From Halopolyspora algeriensis (GTDB taxonomy: Bacteria; Actinomycetota; Actinomycetes; Mycobacteriales; Pseudonocardiaceae), in the NCBI RefSeq assembly GCF_003337235.1, contig NZ_QPJC01000004.1, positions 124,001 to 188,000 of the forward strand: DNA of 64,000 nt, read 5' to 3'. Below, piece after piece: positions 40,205-49,217 of this stretch (its first letter is position 1; every line of letters begins with the position of its first letter). Both the position numbers and the translations under genes were made by a program. The notes beneath the pieces were generated by a model, which saw nothing but the letters and a program-made list of their open reading frames with translations, was not told the DNA's origin and did not search any database.

Positions 40205-41365
40205 ATGACACAGGCGGCACGCAACGGCCAGGACGAGGTCCGCACCATCGACGTCGGAACACCACCGACCAGGTTCGCCCGGGGCTGGCACTGTCTCGGG
40301 CTCGCCGACCAGTACAAGGACGGCGCCCCGCACGCCGTGGAAGCATTCGGTACCAAGCTCGTGGTTTTCCAATCCTCCGACGGCGAGCTCAACGTCCTCG
40401 ACGGCTACTGCAGACACATGGGCGGTGACCTCACCCAGGGAACGATCAAGGGTGATGCGGTGGCCTGCCCCTTCCACGACTGGCGCTGGGCGGGCAACGG
40501 ACGCTGTGTCGGGATTCCCTATGCCAAGCGCATTCCCCTGCGTGCCCGCACGAGGTCCTGGATCTGCATGGAACGCAACAAGCAGCTGTTCGTGTGGAAC
40601 GACCCGCAGGGAAACCCGCCCCCGGAGAACGTGACGATCCCCGAACTCGAGGAGTGCTTCTCCGACGAGTGGAGCAACTGGACCTGGGACTCGGTGTTCA
40701 TCGAGGGCTCGAACTGCCGGGAGATCGTGGACAACGTCGTCGACATGGCGCACTTCTTCTACGTGCACTACGCCTTCCCGACGTACTTCAAGAACGTCTT
40801 CGACGGGCACATCGCCACGCAGTACCTCAACACCCGGGGACGCCCGGATGTCGGCTCCCAGTCCAACTACTCCGGTGAGGAGAACCTCGGCCGTTCCGAG
40901 GCCTCCTACTACGGCCCGTCCTACATGATCGACCGGCTGTGGAACGACTACAAGGGCATGACGATCGAGACGATCCTGATCAACTGCCACTACCCGGTCA
41001 CCGAGAATTCGTTCGTGCTGCAGTGGGGCGTGCTGGCCAAGAAACTTCCCGGGCTCACCGACGAGCAGGCCGACAAGATGGCGGCCAAGATCGCCAAGAA
41101 CACCGGGGTGGGATTCCTGCAGGACGTGGAGATCTGGCGGAACAAGACCCGGATCGACAACCCTCTCCTGACCGAGGAGGACGGTCCGGTGTATCAGCTC
41201 CGCCGCTGGTACGAGCAGTTCTACGTGGATGTCGAGGACGTCACCGAGGACATGGCGGGTCGATTCGAGTTCGAGGTCGACACGACCACGGCGAACCGGG
41301 CCTGGGAGCAGGAGGTCGCCGAGAACCTCGCCCGCAAGGAAGCCGAATCCGGAAGCGGGGCCTGA
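40205..41365 (+). CDS. kshA: 3-ketosteroid 9-alpha-hydroxylase oxygenase KshA
   Basis: Rieske non-haem iron oxygenase, 386 aa as in M. tuberculosis. Rieske ligands C69, H71, C88 and H91; mononuclear iron ligands D180, H183 and H188 in V-V-D-M-A-H-F-F-Y-V-H, with the fourth ligand expected near D306 (F-L-Q-D-V-E-I-W). The ATG at 40205 gives the family length; no strong ribosome site is seen, and a GTG at 40148 is an alternative. KshA hydroxylates C9, which triggers ring-B fission of delta1-steroids. Confidence 0.96.
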   Translation: MTQAARNGQDEVRTIDVGTPPTRFARGWHCLGLADQYKDGAPHAVEAFGTKLVVFQSSDGELNVLDGYCRHMGGDLTQGTIKGDAVACPFHDWRWAGNGRCVGIPYAKRIPLRARTRSWICMERNKQLFVWNDPQGNPPPENVTIPELEECFSDEWSNWTWDSVFIEGSNCREIVDNVVDMAHFFYVHYAFPTYFKNVFDGHIATQYLNTRGRPDVGSQSNYSGEENLGRSEASYYGPSYMIDRLWNDYKGMTIETILINCHYPVTENSFVLQWGVLAKKLPGLTDEQADKMAAKIAKNTGVGFLQDVEIWRNKTRIDNPLLTEEDGPVYQLRRWYEQFYVDVEDVTEDMAGRFEFEVDTTTANRAWEQEVAENLARKEAESGSGA

Positions 41366-41370
41366 TCAGC

Positions 41371-41715
41371 GTGTCTGCCGACGGATCCGCATGGGCCAAG
41401 GCACCCGAATTCGGCGACCGGCCCGAGGTGCTGGCCAGGTTGCGCGCGGAGACCGCAGCCGATCGGGAGGAATACCTCGAAGGCGGCATGCACCCTGTGG
41501 AGTGCCGTCGCTGCGGCACCTGCGTGCTGGTGAAGAAGAACAGCGAGAAGCACACGAGCATCCAGTGGAAGACCGACCCGTCCCGCAGCTGTGCGGAGTT
41601 CGCCTCCCGGGTGGGCGAGGGCGGCGTGACGGCGTTTCTGGACAGCTGCACGACCTTGCAGGCCGGGATCGACGAGGATGTGCGGAACGGACGGATCCCG
41701 GTACCGGAGGATTGA
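41371..41715 (+). CDS. Small cysteine-rich conserved protein between kshA and kshB
   Basis: Unassigned 114-residue protein. The segment C-R-R-C-G-T-C puts Cys at 45, 48 and 51, followed by a basic stretch and Cys at 74 and 93, so a metal or Fe-S site is possible but not proven. GTG 41371 starts 5 bp after the kshA stop and the gene ends 10 bp before the kshB ATG; a weak purine-rich site precedes it. Sitting inside the oxygenase-reductase pair implies a role in KshAB assembly, stability or electron transfer. No function is known to me. Confidence 0.7.
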   Translation: MSADGSAWAKAPEFGDRPEVLARLRAETAADREEYLEGGMHPVECRRCGTCVLVKKNSEKHTSIQWKTDPSRSCAEFASRVGEGGVTAFLDSCTTLQAGIDEDVRNGRIPVPED

Positions 41716-41725
41716 GGAGCCGACC

Positions 41726-42793
41726 ATGTCCGAACCCCGGCTGCCTGCCACCGACAGCATCCGGTTGGAAGTGGCCGAGGTCATCGACGAGACCGCCGAC
41801 GCCCGGTCACTGGTGTTCACCGTGCCGGAAGGGCCCGGTGGACCGATGTCCTACCGGCCCGGCCAGTTCCTGACCCTGCGCGTGCCCGGCGATTCCGCCG
41901 GGCCGGTGGGGCGGTGCTACTCGCTGTCGAGTTCCCCGCACACCGACGCCGCTCCGAAGGTCACGGTCAAGCGTGTCGACGGTGGGTACGGCTCGAACTG
42001 GCTGTGCGACAACGTGGTTCCGGGCACCACGGTGGAGCTGCTGCCTCCCGCCGGGGTCTTCACCCCCGCTTCGCTGGACGAGGACCTGCTGCTGTTCGCC
42101 GGCGGCAGCGGCATCACACCGGTCATCTCGATCGTGAAGTCGGCTCTGGCCGAGGGCGGCGGCAGGATCGTGCTGATCTACGCCAACCGGGACCAGGACT
42201 CGGTGATCTTCGCCGCGGAACTGCGAGCACTGGCCGAGCAGTATCCGCAGCGCTTGACGGTGATCCACTGGTTGGAGACGGTGCAGGGGCTACCGGGGGC
42301 TGCCGCGCTGCGCGCCCTGGCCGAACCGTTTTCCGGCTTCGACGTGTTCGTGTGCGGGCCGAACGCCTTCATGGAGGTCGCGAACCGGGCGCTGCGGGAC
42401 ATGGAAGTGCCTCGCAACCGGATCCACATCGAACGATTCCTGTCCCTGGAGGACAACCCGTTCGACCCGGGCGACGCAGCGACCGAACCCACCGGCGAGG
42501 AAGCGGCGCCCGAGGACGGGGAGGCCGTGGTCGAGGTGGACCTCGACGGTGCCCGCAGTCGATTCGCCTGGCCCCGGGGCAAGCTCCTGCTCGACCTGCT
42601 GCTGGAGCGGGGACTCGACGCCCCGTACTCGTGCAGGCAGGGCGCGTGCAGCGCCTGCGCCTGCCGCATCGACAGCGGCGAGGTGAAGATGCAGCGCAAT
42701 CAGATCCTCGAGCAGGAGGATCTCGACGAGGGCATCGTCCTCGCCTGTCAGTCACTGCCCGTCACCGACGAAGTCCACATCAGCTACGAGTGA
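41726..42793 (+). CDS. kshB: 3-ketosteroid 9-alpha-hydroxylase reductase KshB
   Basis: NADH-dependent ferredoxin reductase feeding KshA, 355 aa. Domains in order: FAD-binding barrel with R-C-Y-S-L-S-S (about 67-73), NAD-binding domain with F-A-G-G-S-G-I-T-P, an acidic Pro/Glu linker, and a plant-type 2Fe-2S domain with C303, C308, C311 and C341. ATG 41726 with GAGGAG six bases upstream. In Rhodococcus and Mycobacterium kshB is often far from kshA; here they are in one operon. Confidence 0.95.
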   Translation: MSEPRLPATDSIRLEVAEVIDETADARSLVFTVPEGPGGPMSYRPGQFLTLRVPGDSAGPVGRCYSLSSSPHTDAAPKVTVKRVDGGYGSNWLCDNVVPGTTVELLPPAGVFTPASLDEDLLLFAGGSGITPVISIVKSALAEGGGRIVLIYANRDQDSVIFAAELRALAEQYPQRLTVIHWLETVQGLPGAAALRALAEPFSGFDVFVCGPNAFMEVANRALRDMEVPRNRIHIERFLSLEDNPFDPGDAATEPTGEEAAPEDGEAVVEVDLDGARSRFAWPRGKLLLDLLLERGLDAPYSCRQGACSACACRIDSGEVKMQRNQILEQEDLDEGIVLACQSLPVTDEVHISYE

Positions 42794-42802
42794 GGCCCCA
42801 CC

Positions 42803-43684
42803 ATGCCCATCGATCCGGATGTCGCCCTCGGCGCCACCCTGCCGGTTCAGGAGTTCGAGTGGACGTCCTCCGACGTTCTGCTCTATCACCTGGCTCTCGG
42901 AGCGGGTGATCCGCCGACCGACCCCCGCGAGCTCCGCTACGCCTACGAGCAGGACCTGCGGGTTCTGCCGACCTTCGCCATCGTCGCCCCGAACTTCCAC
43001 TGCAGCGAGCCGCCCGCGGTGTCCTTTCCCGGCGTGGACATCGACCTCGCGGCGGTGCTGCACGGCGGGCAGGAGATCACCGTCCACCGGCCGATCCCGG
43101 CCGCGGGCAAGGCGCGCGCGCAAACCCGGATCGCCGATGTGCACGACAAGGGCAAAGCCGCGGTGATCGTGCAGGAGACCACGACCACCGATCCGGACGG
43201 CACGGTGCTGTGCACGACGCGGTCGAGCATCTTCGCCCGCGGTGAGGGCGGGTTCGGCGGTGCGCGGGGCTCGTCGCAGCACGTCGAGTTCCCGGAGCGG
43301 GAACCGGACACGATCCTGGAGGTACCGACGCTGCCGCAGCAGGCGTTGCTCTACCGGCTGTGCGGAGACCGCAATCCGTTGCACGCGGATCCGGAGTTCG
43401 CCTCCTCGGCGGGGTTCTCCCAACCGATCCTGCACGGGCTGTGCACCTACGGCATGGTGTGCAAGGCCCTCGCCGACGGGCTGTTCGACGGGCAGGCCGA
43501 GCGGGTCTCCTCCTACGCGGCGCGCTTCGCCGGCGTGGTCCTCCCCGGCGAGACGGTGCGCGTCCGCGTCTGGAAGGACGGCGACGGGAGTTTCGTGGCG
43601 AACGCCTCCGCCGTGGAACGCGGCGACACCCCCGTGCTGTCCGACATCACCGTTACCACCGACCGAGGGGAGCTGCGATCTTGA
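42803..43684 (+). CDS. MaoC-like enoyl-CoA hydratase (Hsd4B/ChsH3-like)
   Basis: Double hot-dog hydratase, 293 aa. The hydratase-2 motif is complete: D189, N191, H194 in [10 protein letters not shown], followed by [11 protein letters not shown]. Size and motif agree with Rv3538 (Hsd4B, also called ChsH3), which lies next to kstD in M. tuberculosis. It probably hydrates a steroid side-chain enoyl-CoA. The stop overlaps the TTG of the next gene (TTGA), so both are coupled. Confidence 0.88.
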   Translation: MPIDPDVALGATLPVQEFEWTSSDVLLYHLALGAGDPPTDPRELRYAYEQDLRVLPTFAIVAPNFHCSEPPAVSFPGVDIDLAAVLHGGQEITVHRPIPAAGKARAQTRIADVHDKGKAAVIVQETTTTDPDGTVLCTTRSSIFARGEGGFGGARGSSQHVEFPEREPDTILEVPTLPQQALLYRLCGDRNPLHADPEFASSAGFSQPILHGLCTYGMVCKALADGLFDGQAERVSSYAARFAGVVLPGETVRVRVWKDGDGSFVANASAVERGDTPVLSDITVTTDRGELRS

Positions 43685-44472
43685 GCATTCTGAACCGTTT
43701 CACGGTCACCGACCGGGTCGCGGTGGTCACCGGATCCGGGCGAGGTCTCGGCGCGGCTTCCGCGCTCGCGCTCGCCGAGGCCGGCGCCGACGTCGTCCTC
43801 TGCGCTCGCACCGAGGAACAACTGACCGAGGTCGCCGACCGGATCGCGGCAACGGGACGCCGGGCGGTGACCGTACCTGCGGACCTGTCGAAGCGGGGCG
43901 CGGCCGCCGAGCTGGTCACCGCGGCCACGGAGCAGTTCGGGCGGCTGGACATCCTGGTCAACAACGTCGGCGGGGCGATGCCGGGGGACTTCCTCGGCAC
44001 CGGACCGGAGGACCTCGAGAAAGCGTTCTCGTTCAACGTCGGCACGGCCCACGAGCTGACCCGGGCCGCGGTGCCGCATCTGCTGGAACACGGCTGCGGA
44101 TCGGTGATCGGCATCTCCTCGGGGGTCGGGCACGTCGCCGGGCGCGGCTACCTGACCTACGGCACGGCCAAGGCCGCCCTGGAGCACTACACGCGCCTGG
44201 CCGCCCACGACCTCGCCCCGCGGGTGCGGATCAACGCGATCGCGCCCGGGGCGGCGGCGACCTCGGCGCTGGAACTGGTGACCGCCGACGAGGGGATGCG
44301 CACGCAGGTGGAGCAGGCGACCCCGCTGGGGCGGATCGCCGATCCGTCGGAGATCGCCGCCGCCGTGGTCTACCTGGCCTCGGATGCGAGCTCGTTCGTC
44401 ACCGGAAAGGTCCTCGAGGTCGACGGCGGAGCCGACCGCCCCACCCTCGATCTCGGCCTGCCGGACCTTTAA
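43681..44472 (+). CDS. SDR-family oxidoreductase
   Basis: Classical short-chain dehydrogenase/reductase, 263 aa. T-G-S-G-R-G-L-G at residues 17-24, N-N-V-G at 94-97, and catalytic S147, Y160 and K164. Start is TTG 43681, overlapping the MaoC stop and preceded by GAGGGGAG. Coupling to a MaoC hydratase suggests it oxidises the 3-hydroxyacyl-CoA made there, but a ring hydroxysteroid activity cannot be excluded. Last clear member of the kstD operon; the next gene has a different character. Confidence 0.82.
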   Translation: MSILNRFTVTDRVAVVTGSGRGLGAASALALAEAGADVVLCARTEEQLTEVADRIAATGRRAVTVPADLSKRGAAAELVTAATEQFGRLDILVNNVGGAMPGDFLGTGPEDLEKAFSFNVGTAHELTRAAVPHLLEHGCGSVIGISSGVGHVAGRGYLTYGTAKAALEHYTRLAAHDLAPRVRINAIAPGAAATSALELVTADEGMRTQVEQATPLGRIADPSEIAAAVVYLASDASSFVTGKVLEVDGGADRPTLDLGLPDL

Positions 44473-44693
44473 GGCACGTCGCCGACGGGTGTCGGCGACA
44501 CTGATCGTCATGCAGACCGCACTCCGCCGAGTCCACACACATCACAAACCTCGTACGACATCGCCCTCGCTCGAATGCCGCTGCTCCGTTCGGGTGAGGG
44601 TGTTCCATTGTGCTCACTCGCCGTGTGGCACCTGAAATCCTCGGTCAACAGCGTGATTCGCGACGAGGACAGTGGCACCGGAAAGGAGCAGGC

Positions 44694-46448
44694 GTGCAGA
44701 GGCTCGCCGAGGAGCAGTTCGTCGTTCTCAACGACGAGCCCGTGACCGGGAACCGGGATGACCTGCTGGGCACAGCCGACATGGTGAGCGGCCTGGCGGA
44801 CCTGATCACGGCATCTCGCCAATCGACACCGTTCACTCTGGCCATCGATGCGGGATGGGGCATGGGCAAGAGCAGTCTGATGCGGCAGCTGCAGCACCGC
44901 CTCGATGACGTGAACGGGATACACACGGTCTGGTTCAACGCGTGGACGTCGGGAACGGACGCGCTGGAAGTTCTGATCAAATCGGTGTTGTTGCGGTTCG
45001 ATCGCAACGTCATCCGGAGGGCGTATAACAGGGTCACCCAGAACAGTCGTATCACGACGATCTTGCGAATAGCGCTCGGAACAGCGTTGGGTGCGCTCGG
45101 GATGCGACGCCTGATCGATGACCTCTGGTCACGGTTGTCGGTGGATGCCAAGTCGCGCAACGAGATCCGCACCGCCATGCAGGAAATGGCGCGGGACTGG
45201 GCACGGACTTCGAGCGGTCCCGGACAGCAGCTGGTGATCTTCGTCGATGATCTCGATCGTTGTTCGGGCGAAGTCGTGCTCACCGTGTGCGAGGCGATCA
45301 AGCTCTACCTCGATGTTCCCGGCCTCGTGTTCGTGATCGGGTGCGACCAGTCCGCGCTCTCGCGTCATCTGCAGCAATCCGATGCGACGAGCGTGCGCGC
45401 ATCCGAATACCTCGAAAAAGTCGTGCAGGTCAACTACCACGCACCCTCCCCGAGCCAGGACCAGATACATCGCCTGGTCCAGGGTTATGCGCTGCGTTCG
45501 GGAACACATCGACTCTTCGGCGAGCAACTCGGCAGCTTCGTCGGCGAGCGCACCGGCCGTAATCCGCGCCGCATCAAACGACTCATCAACAGCTTCGTAC
45601 TCGAGTACCATCTCGACCGGAACTGGCAGGAGTTCGGCGCCGAAACCCTGGTTCGGGTGCTGTTGCTCCAGCACTTCTATTCGGATTTCTACCGACTCCT
45701 GGTGAGTCCGAGCGCACAGGACCCCGTGCAGGAGTTCCTCGATTACCGGAATCTCCGCAGCAGCATCAGGCTCGGAGAATCCGACAGCGAACACTGGCAG
45801 CACGTGTTCACCGCGCACGGAATCAAGCCACCCGGCCGGGAAAGCGATTCCACGACGCTCCTCGGACTGCTGGAGCAGCTCGAGCAGGAGGTTCCCGAGC
45901 CGCTGCCCAGCTTGGTGACGGACGAGGAGTTCACCTCCGTGGTCCGCCAACTGAAAGAGTATCCGGACTTCGAACGCCTACGCAGGCACCTGCAGCGTCG
46001 CAGCTTCCGGAGTCAGGTCGAAGGCACTGCCGGCTACGAGCAGCGACCCCTCGGTGCGGACGCCGACCTGAGCGGCCTGCGCATACTCGTGGTCGACGAC
46101 GTGTTCGCCGAGCCGCAGTTCGAATTCACCGACCCCGCAGGGATGGTGAATACATTGCGCGAATGGGGAGCCGTGGTGGACACCGCGAGTGACTACACAT
46201 CATTGGAGCGGACGCTGTTGCGAGCCGAACCCGATATGGTCGTCTCGGATATCAACCGCCACGGAAACGACAACGCCGGACTGGAGGATCTCCAGAAATT
46301 ACGTGATCAGCAACTGTACTCCGGCCCGGTCGTCTTCTACGTCGCACGCGTGACCTCGGTAAGGCGCAAATGGGCCGACAAGTTGGGAGCCGTCGGCGTG
46401 ACCAACAGTTTCTCCGAGGCACTGGAATGGATCCGAATGGCCGTATAG
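44694..46448 (+). CDS. KAP-family P-loop NTPase fused to a receiver-like domain
   Basis: Unassigned 584-residue STAND-like NTPase. Walker A G-W-G-M-G-K-S-S has Lys59; the KAP signature W-F-N-A-W is at 80-84; a hydrophobic segment at about 122-138 sits between Walker A and B as in membrane-inserted KAP proteins; Walker B is F-V-D-D-L-D-R-C with D185, D186, D188. From about residue 460 a CheY-like fold follows: I-L-V-V-D-D (D468, D469) and V-V-S-D-I with a possible phospho-Asp D519; the conserved receiver Lys is not seen. GTG 44694 has AAAGGAG five bases upstream. Codon third positions are visibly less G+C-biased than in neighbours and no KstR box precedes it. Defence or signalling roles are possible; no kinase is nearby. 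Confidence 0.8.
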   Translation: MQRLAEEQFVVLNDEPVTGNRDDLLGTADMVSGLADLITASRQSTPFTLAIDAGWGMGKSSLMRQLQHRLDDVNGIHTVWFNAWTSGTDALEVLIKSVLLRFDRNVIRRAYNRVTQNSRITTILRIALGTALGALGMRRLIDDLWSRLSVDAKSRNEIRTAMQEMARDWARTSSGPGQQLVIFVDDLDRCSGEVVLTVCEAIKLYLDVPGLVFVIGCDQSALSRHLQQSDATSVRASEYLEKVVQVNYHAPSPSQDQIHRLVQGYALRSGTHRLFGEQLGSFVGERTGRNPRRIKRLINSFVLEYHLDRNWQEFGAETLVRVLLLQHFYSDFYRLLVSPSAQDPVQEFLDYRNLRSSIRLGESDSEHWQHVFTAHGIKPPGRESDSTTLLGLLEQLEQEVPEPLPSLVTDEEFTSVVRQLKEYPDFERLRRHLQRRSFRSQVEGTAGYEQRPLGADADLSGLRILVVDDVFAEPQFEFTDPAGMVNTLREWGAVVDTASDYTSLERTLLRAEPDMVVSDINRHGNDNAGLEDLQKLRDQQLYSGPVVFYVARVTSVRRKWADKLGAVGVTNSFSEALEWIRMAV

Positions 46449-46462
46449 CCACTCGGATCCAT

Positions 46463-46483
46463 GCAGGTGACCGCGGCACCTGC
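46463..46483. terminator. Hairpin between convergent NTPase and ltp2 genes
   Basis: Seven-bp stem GCAGGTG/CACCTGC with a 7-nt loop, 15 bp past the NTPase stop. Confidence 0.5.
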
Positions 46484-46545
46484 GTTGACCGTAACCGAAA
46501 GCAACACAGGTGCCGACTCGATCCGCCGAGTGCCGGCGGCGTGTC

Positions 46546-47718
46546 TCACTCCGCCGAGAGGACCAGCCCGCTCGTGGGCACGCCGGTACCGGCGGTGACC
46601 AGGACGTTGTGCGCCTCGTCGACCTGGTTGACCGCCGTGCCGCGGACCTGGCGCACTCCCTCGGTGATGCCGTTCATCCCGTGGATGTAGGCCTCGCCGA
46701 GCTGGCCACCGTGAGTGTTGATCGGCAGCCGACCGTCCAGCTCGACGGCGCCGTCGGCGATGAAGTCCCGCGCCTCGCCGCGCCCGCAGAACCCGAGCTC
46801 CTCGAGTTGGACGAGCACGAACGGCGTGAAGTGGTCGTAGAGGATACCGACCTGCACGTCCTGCGGCCCGAGACCGGCCTGCTGCCACAGCTGCCTGCCG
46901 ACCAGCCCCATCTCCGGCAACCCCGTCAGATCATCGCGGTAGTAGCTGGTCATGGTGAACTGGTCCGACCCGCTGCCCTGCGCTGCCGCCTGCACCACCG
47001 CAGGCGGATGCGGCAGATCCCGCGCCCGCTCGGTGCTGGTGACCACGATCGCGACACCGCCGTCGCTTTCCTGACAGCAGTCCAGCAGGTGCAGCGGCTC
47101 GGTGATCCACTTCGAATCCTGGTGCTCGGCGAGCGTGATCGGCCGCTGGTAGAACCAGGCGTTCGGGTTGGTCGCCGCGTGCTTGCGGTCGGTCACCGCC
47201 ACCCGGCCGAAGTCCTCGCTGGTGGCGCCGAAGGTGTGCATGTAGCGGCGGGCGAACATCGCCACCTGGGCCCCCGGGGTGCCCAGCCCCAGCGGATACG
47301 ACCAGCTGTTGTCCACCCCGGCCGAGGTGGCCGCGCCGGCCACCGCAGGCTGCACCTGGCCGAAACGCTGCCCGGAACGCTCGTTGAACGCGCGGTAGCA
47401 GACCACGACCTCGGCCATGCCGGTCGTCACGGCCATGGCCGCCTGCTGCACCGTGGCGCAGGCGGCGCCGCCGCCGTAGTGGACACGACTGAAAAAGCTC
47501 AGCTCGCCCATCCCGAGTTCGCGCGCCACCGCCGTCTCGGTGTTGGTGTCCATCGTGAACGTGACCATGCCGTCCACCTCGGACGGATCCAACCCCGCAT
47601 CGTCCAGTGCGGTGCGGGTGGCCTCCGCGGCGAGCTGGAGCTCGGTGCGTCCCGACTCCTTGGAGAACTCCGTGGCACCGATGCCCGCGATGGACGCGAT
47701 TCCGGATACACCGCTCAT
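46546..47718 (-). CDS. ltp2: Retro-aldolase thiolase-like subunit Ltp2
   Basis: Thiolase-superfamily aldolase releasing propionyl-CoA in the last side-chain cycle, working with the DUF35 domain of ChsH2, 390 aa. It resembles M. tuberculosis Ltp2 through V-D-G-M-V-T-F-T-M-D-T-N, S-R-V-H-Y-G-G-G-A-A-C, G-I-L-Y-D-H-F-T-P-F-V and N-T-H-G-G-Q-L-G-E-A-Y-I-H-G-M-N. ATG 47718 overlaps the chsH1 stop (ATGA). Last gene of the igr-like operon fadE34-fadE28-fadE29-chsH2-chsH1-ltp2. Confidence 0.95.
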   Translation of the reverse strand: MSGVSGIASIAGIGATEFSKESGRTELQLAAEATRTALDDAGLDPSEVDGMVTFTMDTNTETAVARELGMGELSFFSRVHYGGGAACATVQQAAMAVTTGMAEVVVCYRAFNERSGQRFGQVQPAVAGAATSAGVDNSWSYPLGLGTPGAQVAMFARRYMHTFGATSEDFGRVAVTDRKHAATNPNAWFYQRPITLAEHQDSKWITEPLHLLDCCQESDGGVAIVVTSTERARDLPHPPAVVQAAAQGSGSDQFTMTSYYRDDLTGLPEMGLVGRQLWQQAGLGPQDVQVGILYDHFTPFVLVQLEELGFCGRGEARDFIADGAVELDGRLPINTHGGQLGEAYIHGMNGITEGVRQVRGTAVNQVDEAHNVLVTAGTGVPTSGLVLSAE

Positions 47719-48158
47719 GACTCCACCTCCGGCAGTACCAGCCGCACCGTGCCCCGCACGTGTTCCCCGCGACCGCAGCGTCCCAGGACCTCCAGCACGA
47801 GCCGGTTCTCGCTCGATTCCTCCACCTGTTCGAGTACCTGACCGAACAGGGTCAGCGTGTCGTGGGCGTAGCAGGGCACTCCGAGTTTGACCGAGACCCC
47901 GCGCACGAGCGCTTCGGGCCCGGCCCAGTCGGTGACGTAGCGCTGCACCAGCCCCGTGGTGGTGAGGATGTTGAGGAAGATGTCCTCGGATCCCTTGGCG
48001 ACCGCGAGGTCGCGATCGTGGTGCACGTCCTGGAAGTCCCGGGTGGCGATCGCGGTGCTGACCACGAAGGTGGGGCTGACCTCGATGCGTTCCTCCGGCA
48101 ATGCCGTCCCCGGTACGACTTCGGGCGCCGTCAGGGTGCGCCCGGCGACAACGGTCAT
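47715..48158 (-). CDS. chsH1: MaoC-like hydratase subunit ChsH1
   Basis: Single hot-dog subunit, 147 aa, that pairs with the MaoC domain of ChsH2 to hydrate the 3-oxo-4-pregnene-20-enoyl-CoA type intermediate. The hydratase motif region reads R-D-F-Q-D-V-H-H-D-R-D, giving the D/H active-site pair; I-F-L-N-I-L-T-T-T-G-L-V is the central helix. ATG 48158 has GGAAGGG eight bases upstream; an in-frame ATG six bases earlier overlaps the chsH2 stop (ATGA) and is an equally reasonable start. Confidence 0.92.
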   Translation of the reverse strand: MTVVAGRTLTAPEVVPGTALPEERIEVSPTFVVSTAIATRDFQDVHHDRDLAVAKGSEDIFLNILTTTGLVQRYVTDWAGPEALVRGVSVKLGVPCYAHDTLTLFGQVLEQVEESSENRLVLEVLGRCGRGEHVRGTVRLVLPEVES

Positions 48159-48160
48159 GA

Positions 48161-49198
48161 TCATTTCCCTTCCGTTCGGGGGCGCCAGCACGGCAGCGTC
48201 ACCTGCTCGTCGACCTGCCGGAAGAACACCTCGACGTCGAGCCCGATGTGGACCTCGTCGGGGTCGATGCCGTGCAGCTCGCCGAGCACGCGCACTCCCT
48301 CGTCGAGTTCGACGAGCGCGATGACCAACGGCAGTTCCTTGCCCGGCACCGGAGGCCGGTGGTGCACGACGTAGCTGTACACCTGCCCGTGGCCGCAGGC
48401 GACCAGGTGGGTCGGTTTCGTCGCGCCGCATTCGGAGCACATCGGCCCCGGCGGGTGGCGCAGCAGGCCGCACCGACCGCAGCGCTGGATGCGCAGCTCC
48501 CCGGCGGCGGTGCCTTCCCAGAAGTAGGCGGTGTCGCGGTTGATCGCGGGCAGGATCGGTGATCCGGTGCGGGGATCCGATTCGTCGGCGGTGTTGTCGC
48601 CGGCCGGTTCGGGGGTTGGCCGCGCGGGCTCGTCGCCGTCGGCGGGGCGGAACTTCAGCAGCCGGAACATCATCTCGGCCACCGCTTCGGTGTCGACGTA
48701 CCAGGTGTAGCGCAGCGTGAGGAACCATCCCTCGCCGAGCCCGGTACGTTTCGGCCCGGTGACCTCCTCCAGTTTGGTGGTCACGGCCACGTGCTCGCCG
48801 TGCCGCAGGTACCGGTGGTAGGTCTGCTCGCAGTTGGTCGCCACCACCGAGGTGTATCCGGCCTCGTCGAGAGCGGCCGTCATCGCCCGCATCGGATCGT
48901 CGGGGGCCGGCTCCGGATGCAGCCCGCCCATGGTCCACACCTGCGCCATGGCGGGTGGGGCCACGAGCCCACCGTGGACGGACGTCTCGGCGTACTCGGC
49001 GTTGGTGTAGACGGGGTTGCCGTCCCCCAGGGCTTCGGCCCAGTTGTGGATCATCGGCAGGTTGACGGGGTCGCGTCCCGGACGCGGCCGGGACTCCCCT
49101 GCCGCACTGATCCGTTCCGCGGCGGCGTGGACGGACTCGTTGTCGCGGGCCGGCCCGGTGTCCTTCGCGGCCGTGGCACTCGAGGCGGTGCTGGTCAT
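48161..49198 (-). CDS. chsH2: ChsH2: MaoC hydratase domain fused to DUF35
   Basis: Two-domain protein, 345 aa. The N-terminal half is a MaoC-like hot dog (about residues 25-190) acting with ChsH1; the C-terminal half (about 215-340) is a DUF35 with zinc ribbon C-G-R-C-G...C-S-E-C-G and an OB fold that binds Ltp2. The linker is acidic and proline-rich. This fusion is diagnostic of the steroid igr operon. ATG 49198 with AAAGGGG upstream. Confidence 0.95.
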   Translation of the reverse strand: MTSTASSATAAKDTGPARDNESVHAAAERISAAGESRPRPGRDPVNLPMIHNWAEALGDGNPVYTNAEYAETSVHGGLVAPPAMAQVWTMGGLHPEPAPDDPMRAMTAALDEAGYTSVVATNCEQTYHRYLRHGEHVAVTTKLEEVTGPKRTGLGEGWFLTLRYTWYVDTEAVAEMMFRLLKFRPADGDEPARPTPEPAGDNTADESDPRTGSPILPAINRDTAYFWEGTAAGELRIQRCGRCGLLRHPPGPMCSECGATKPTHLVACGHGQVYSYVVHHRPPVPGKELPLVIALVELDEGVRVLGELHGIDPDEVHIGLDVEVFFRQVDEQVTLPCWRPRTEGK

Positions 49199-49217
49199 GG
49201 GTTGCGACCCCTTTCGG

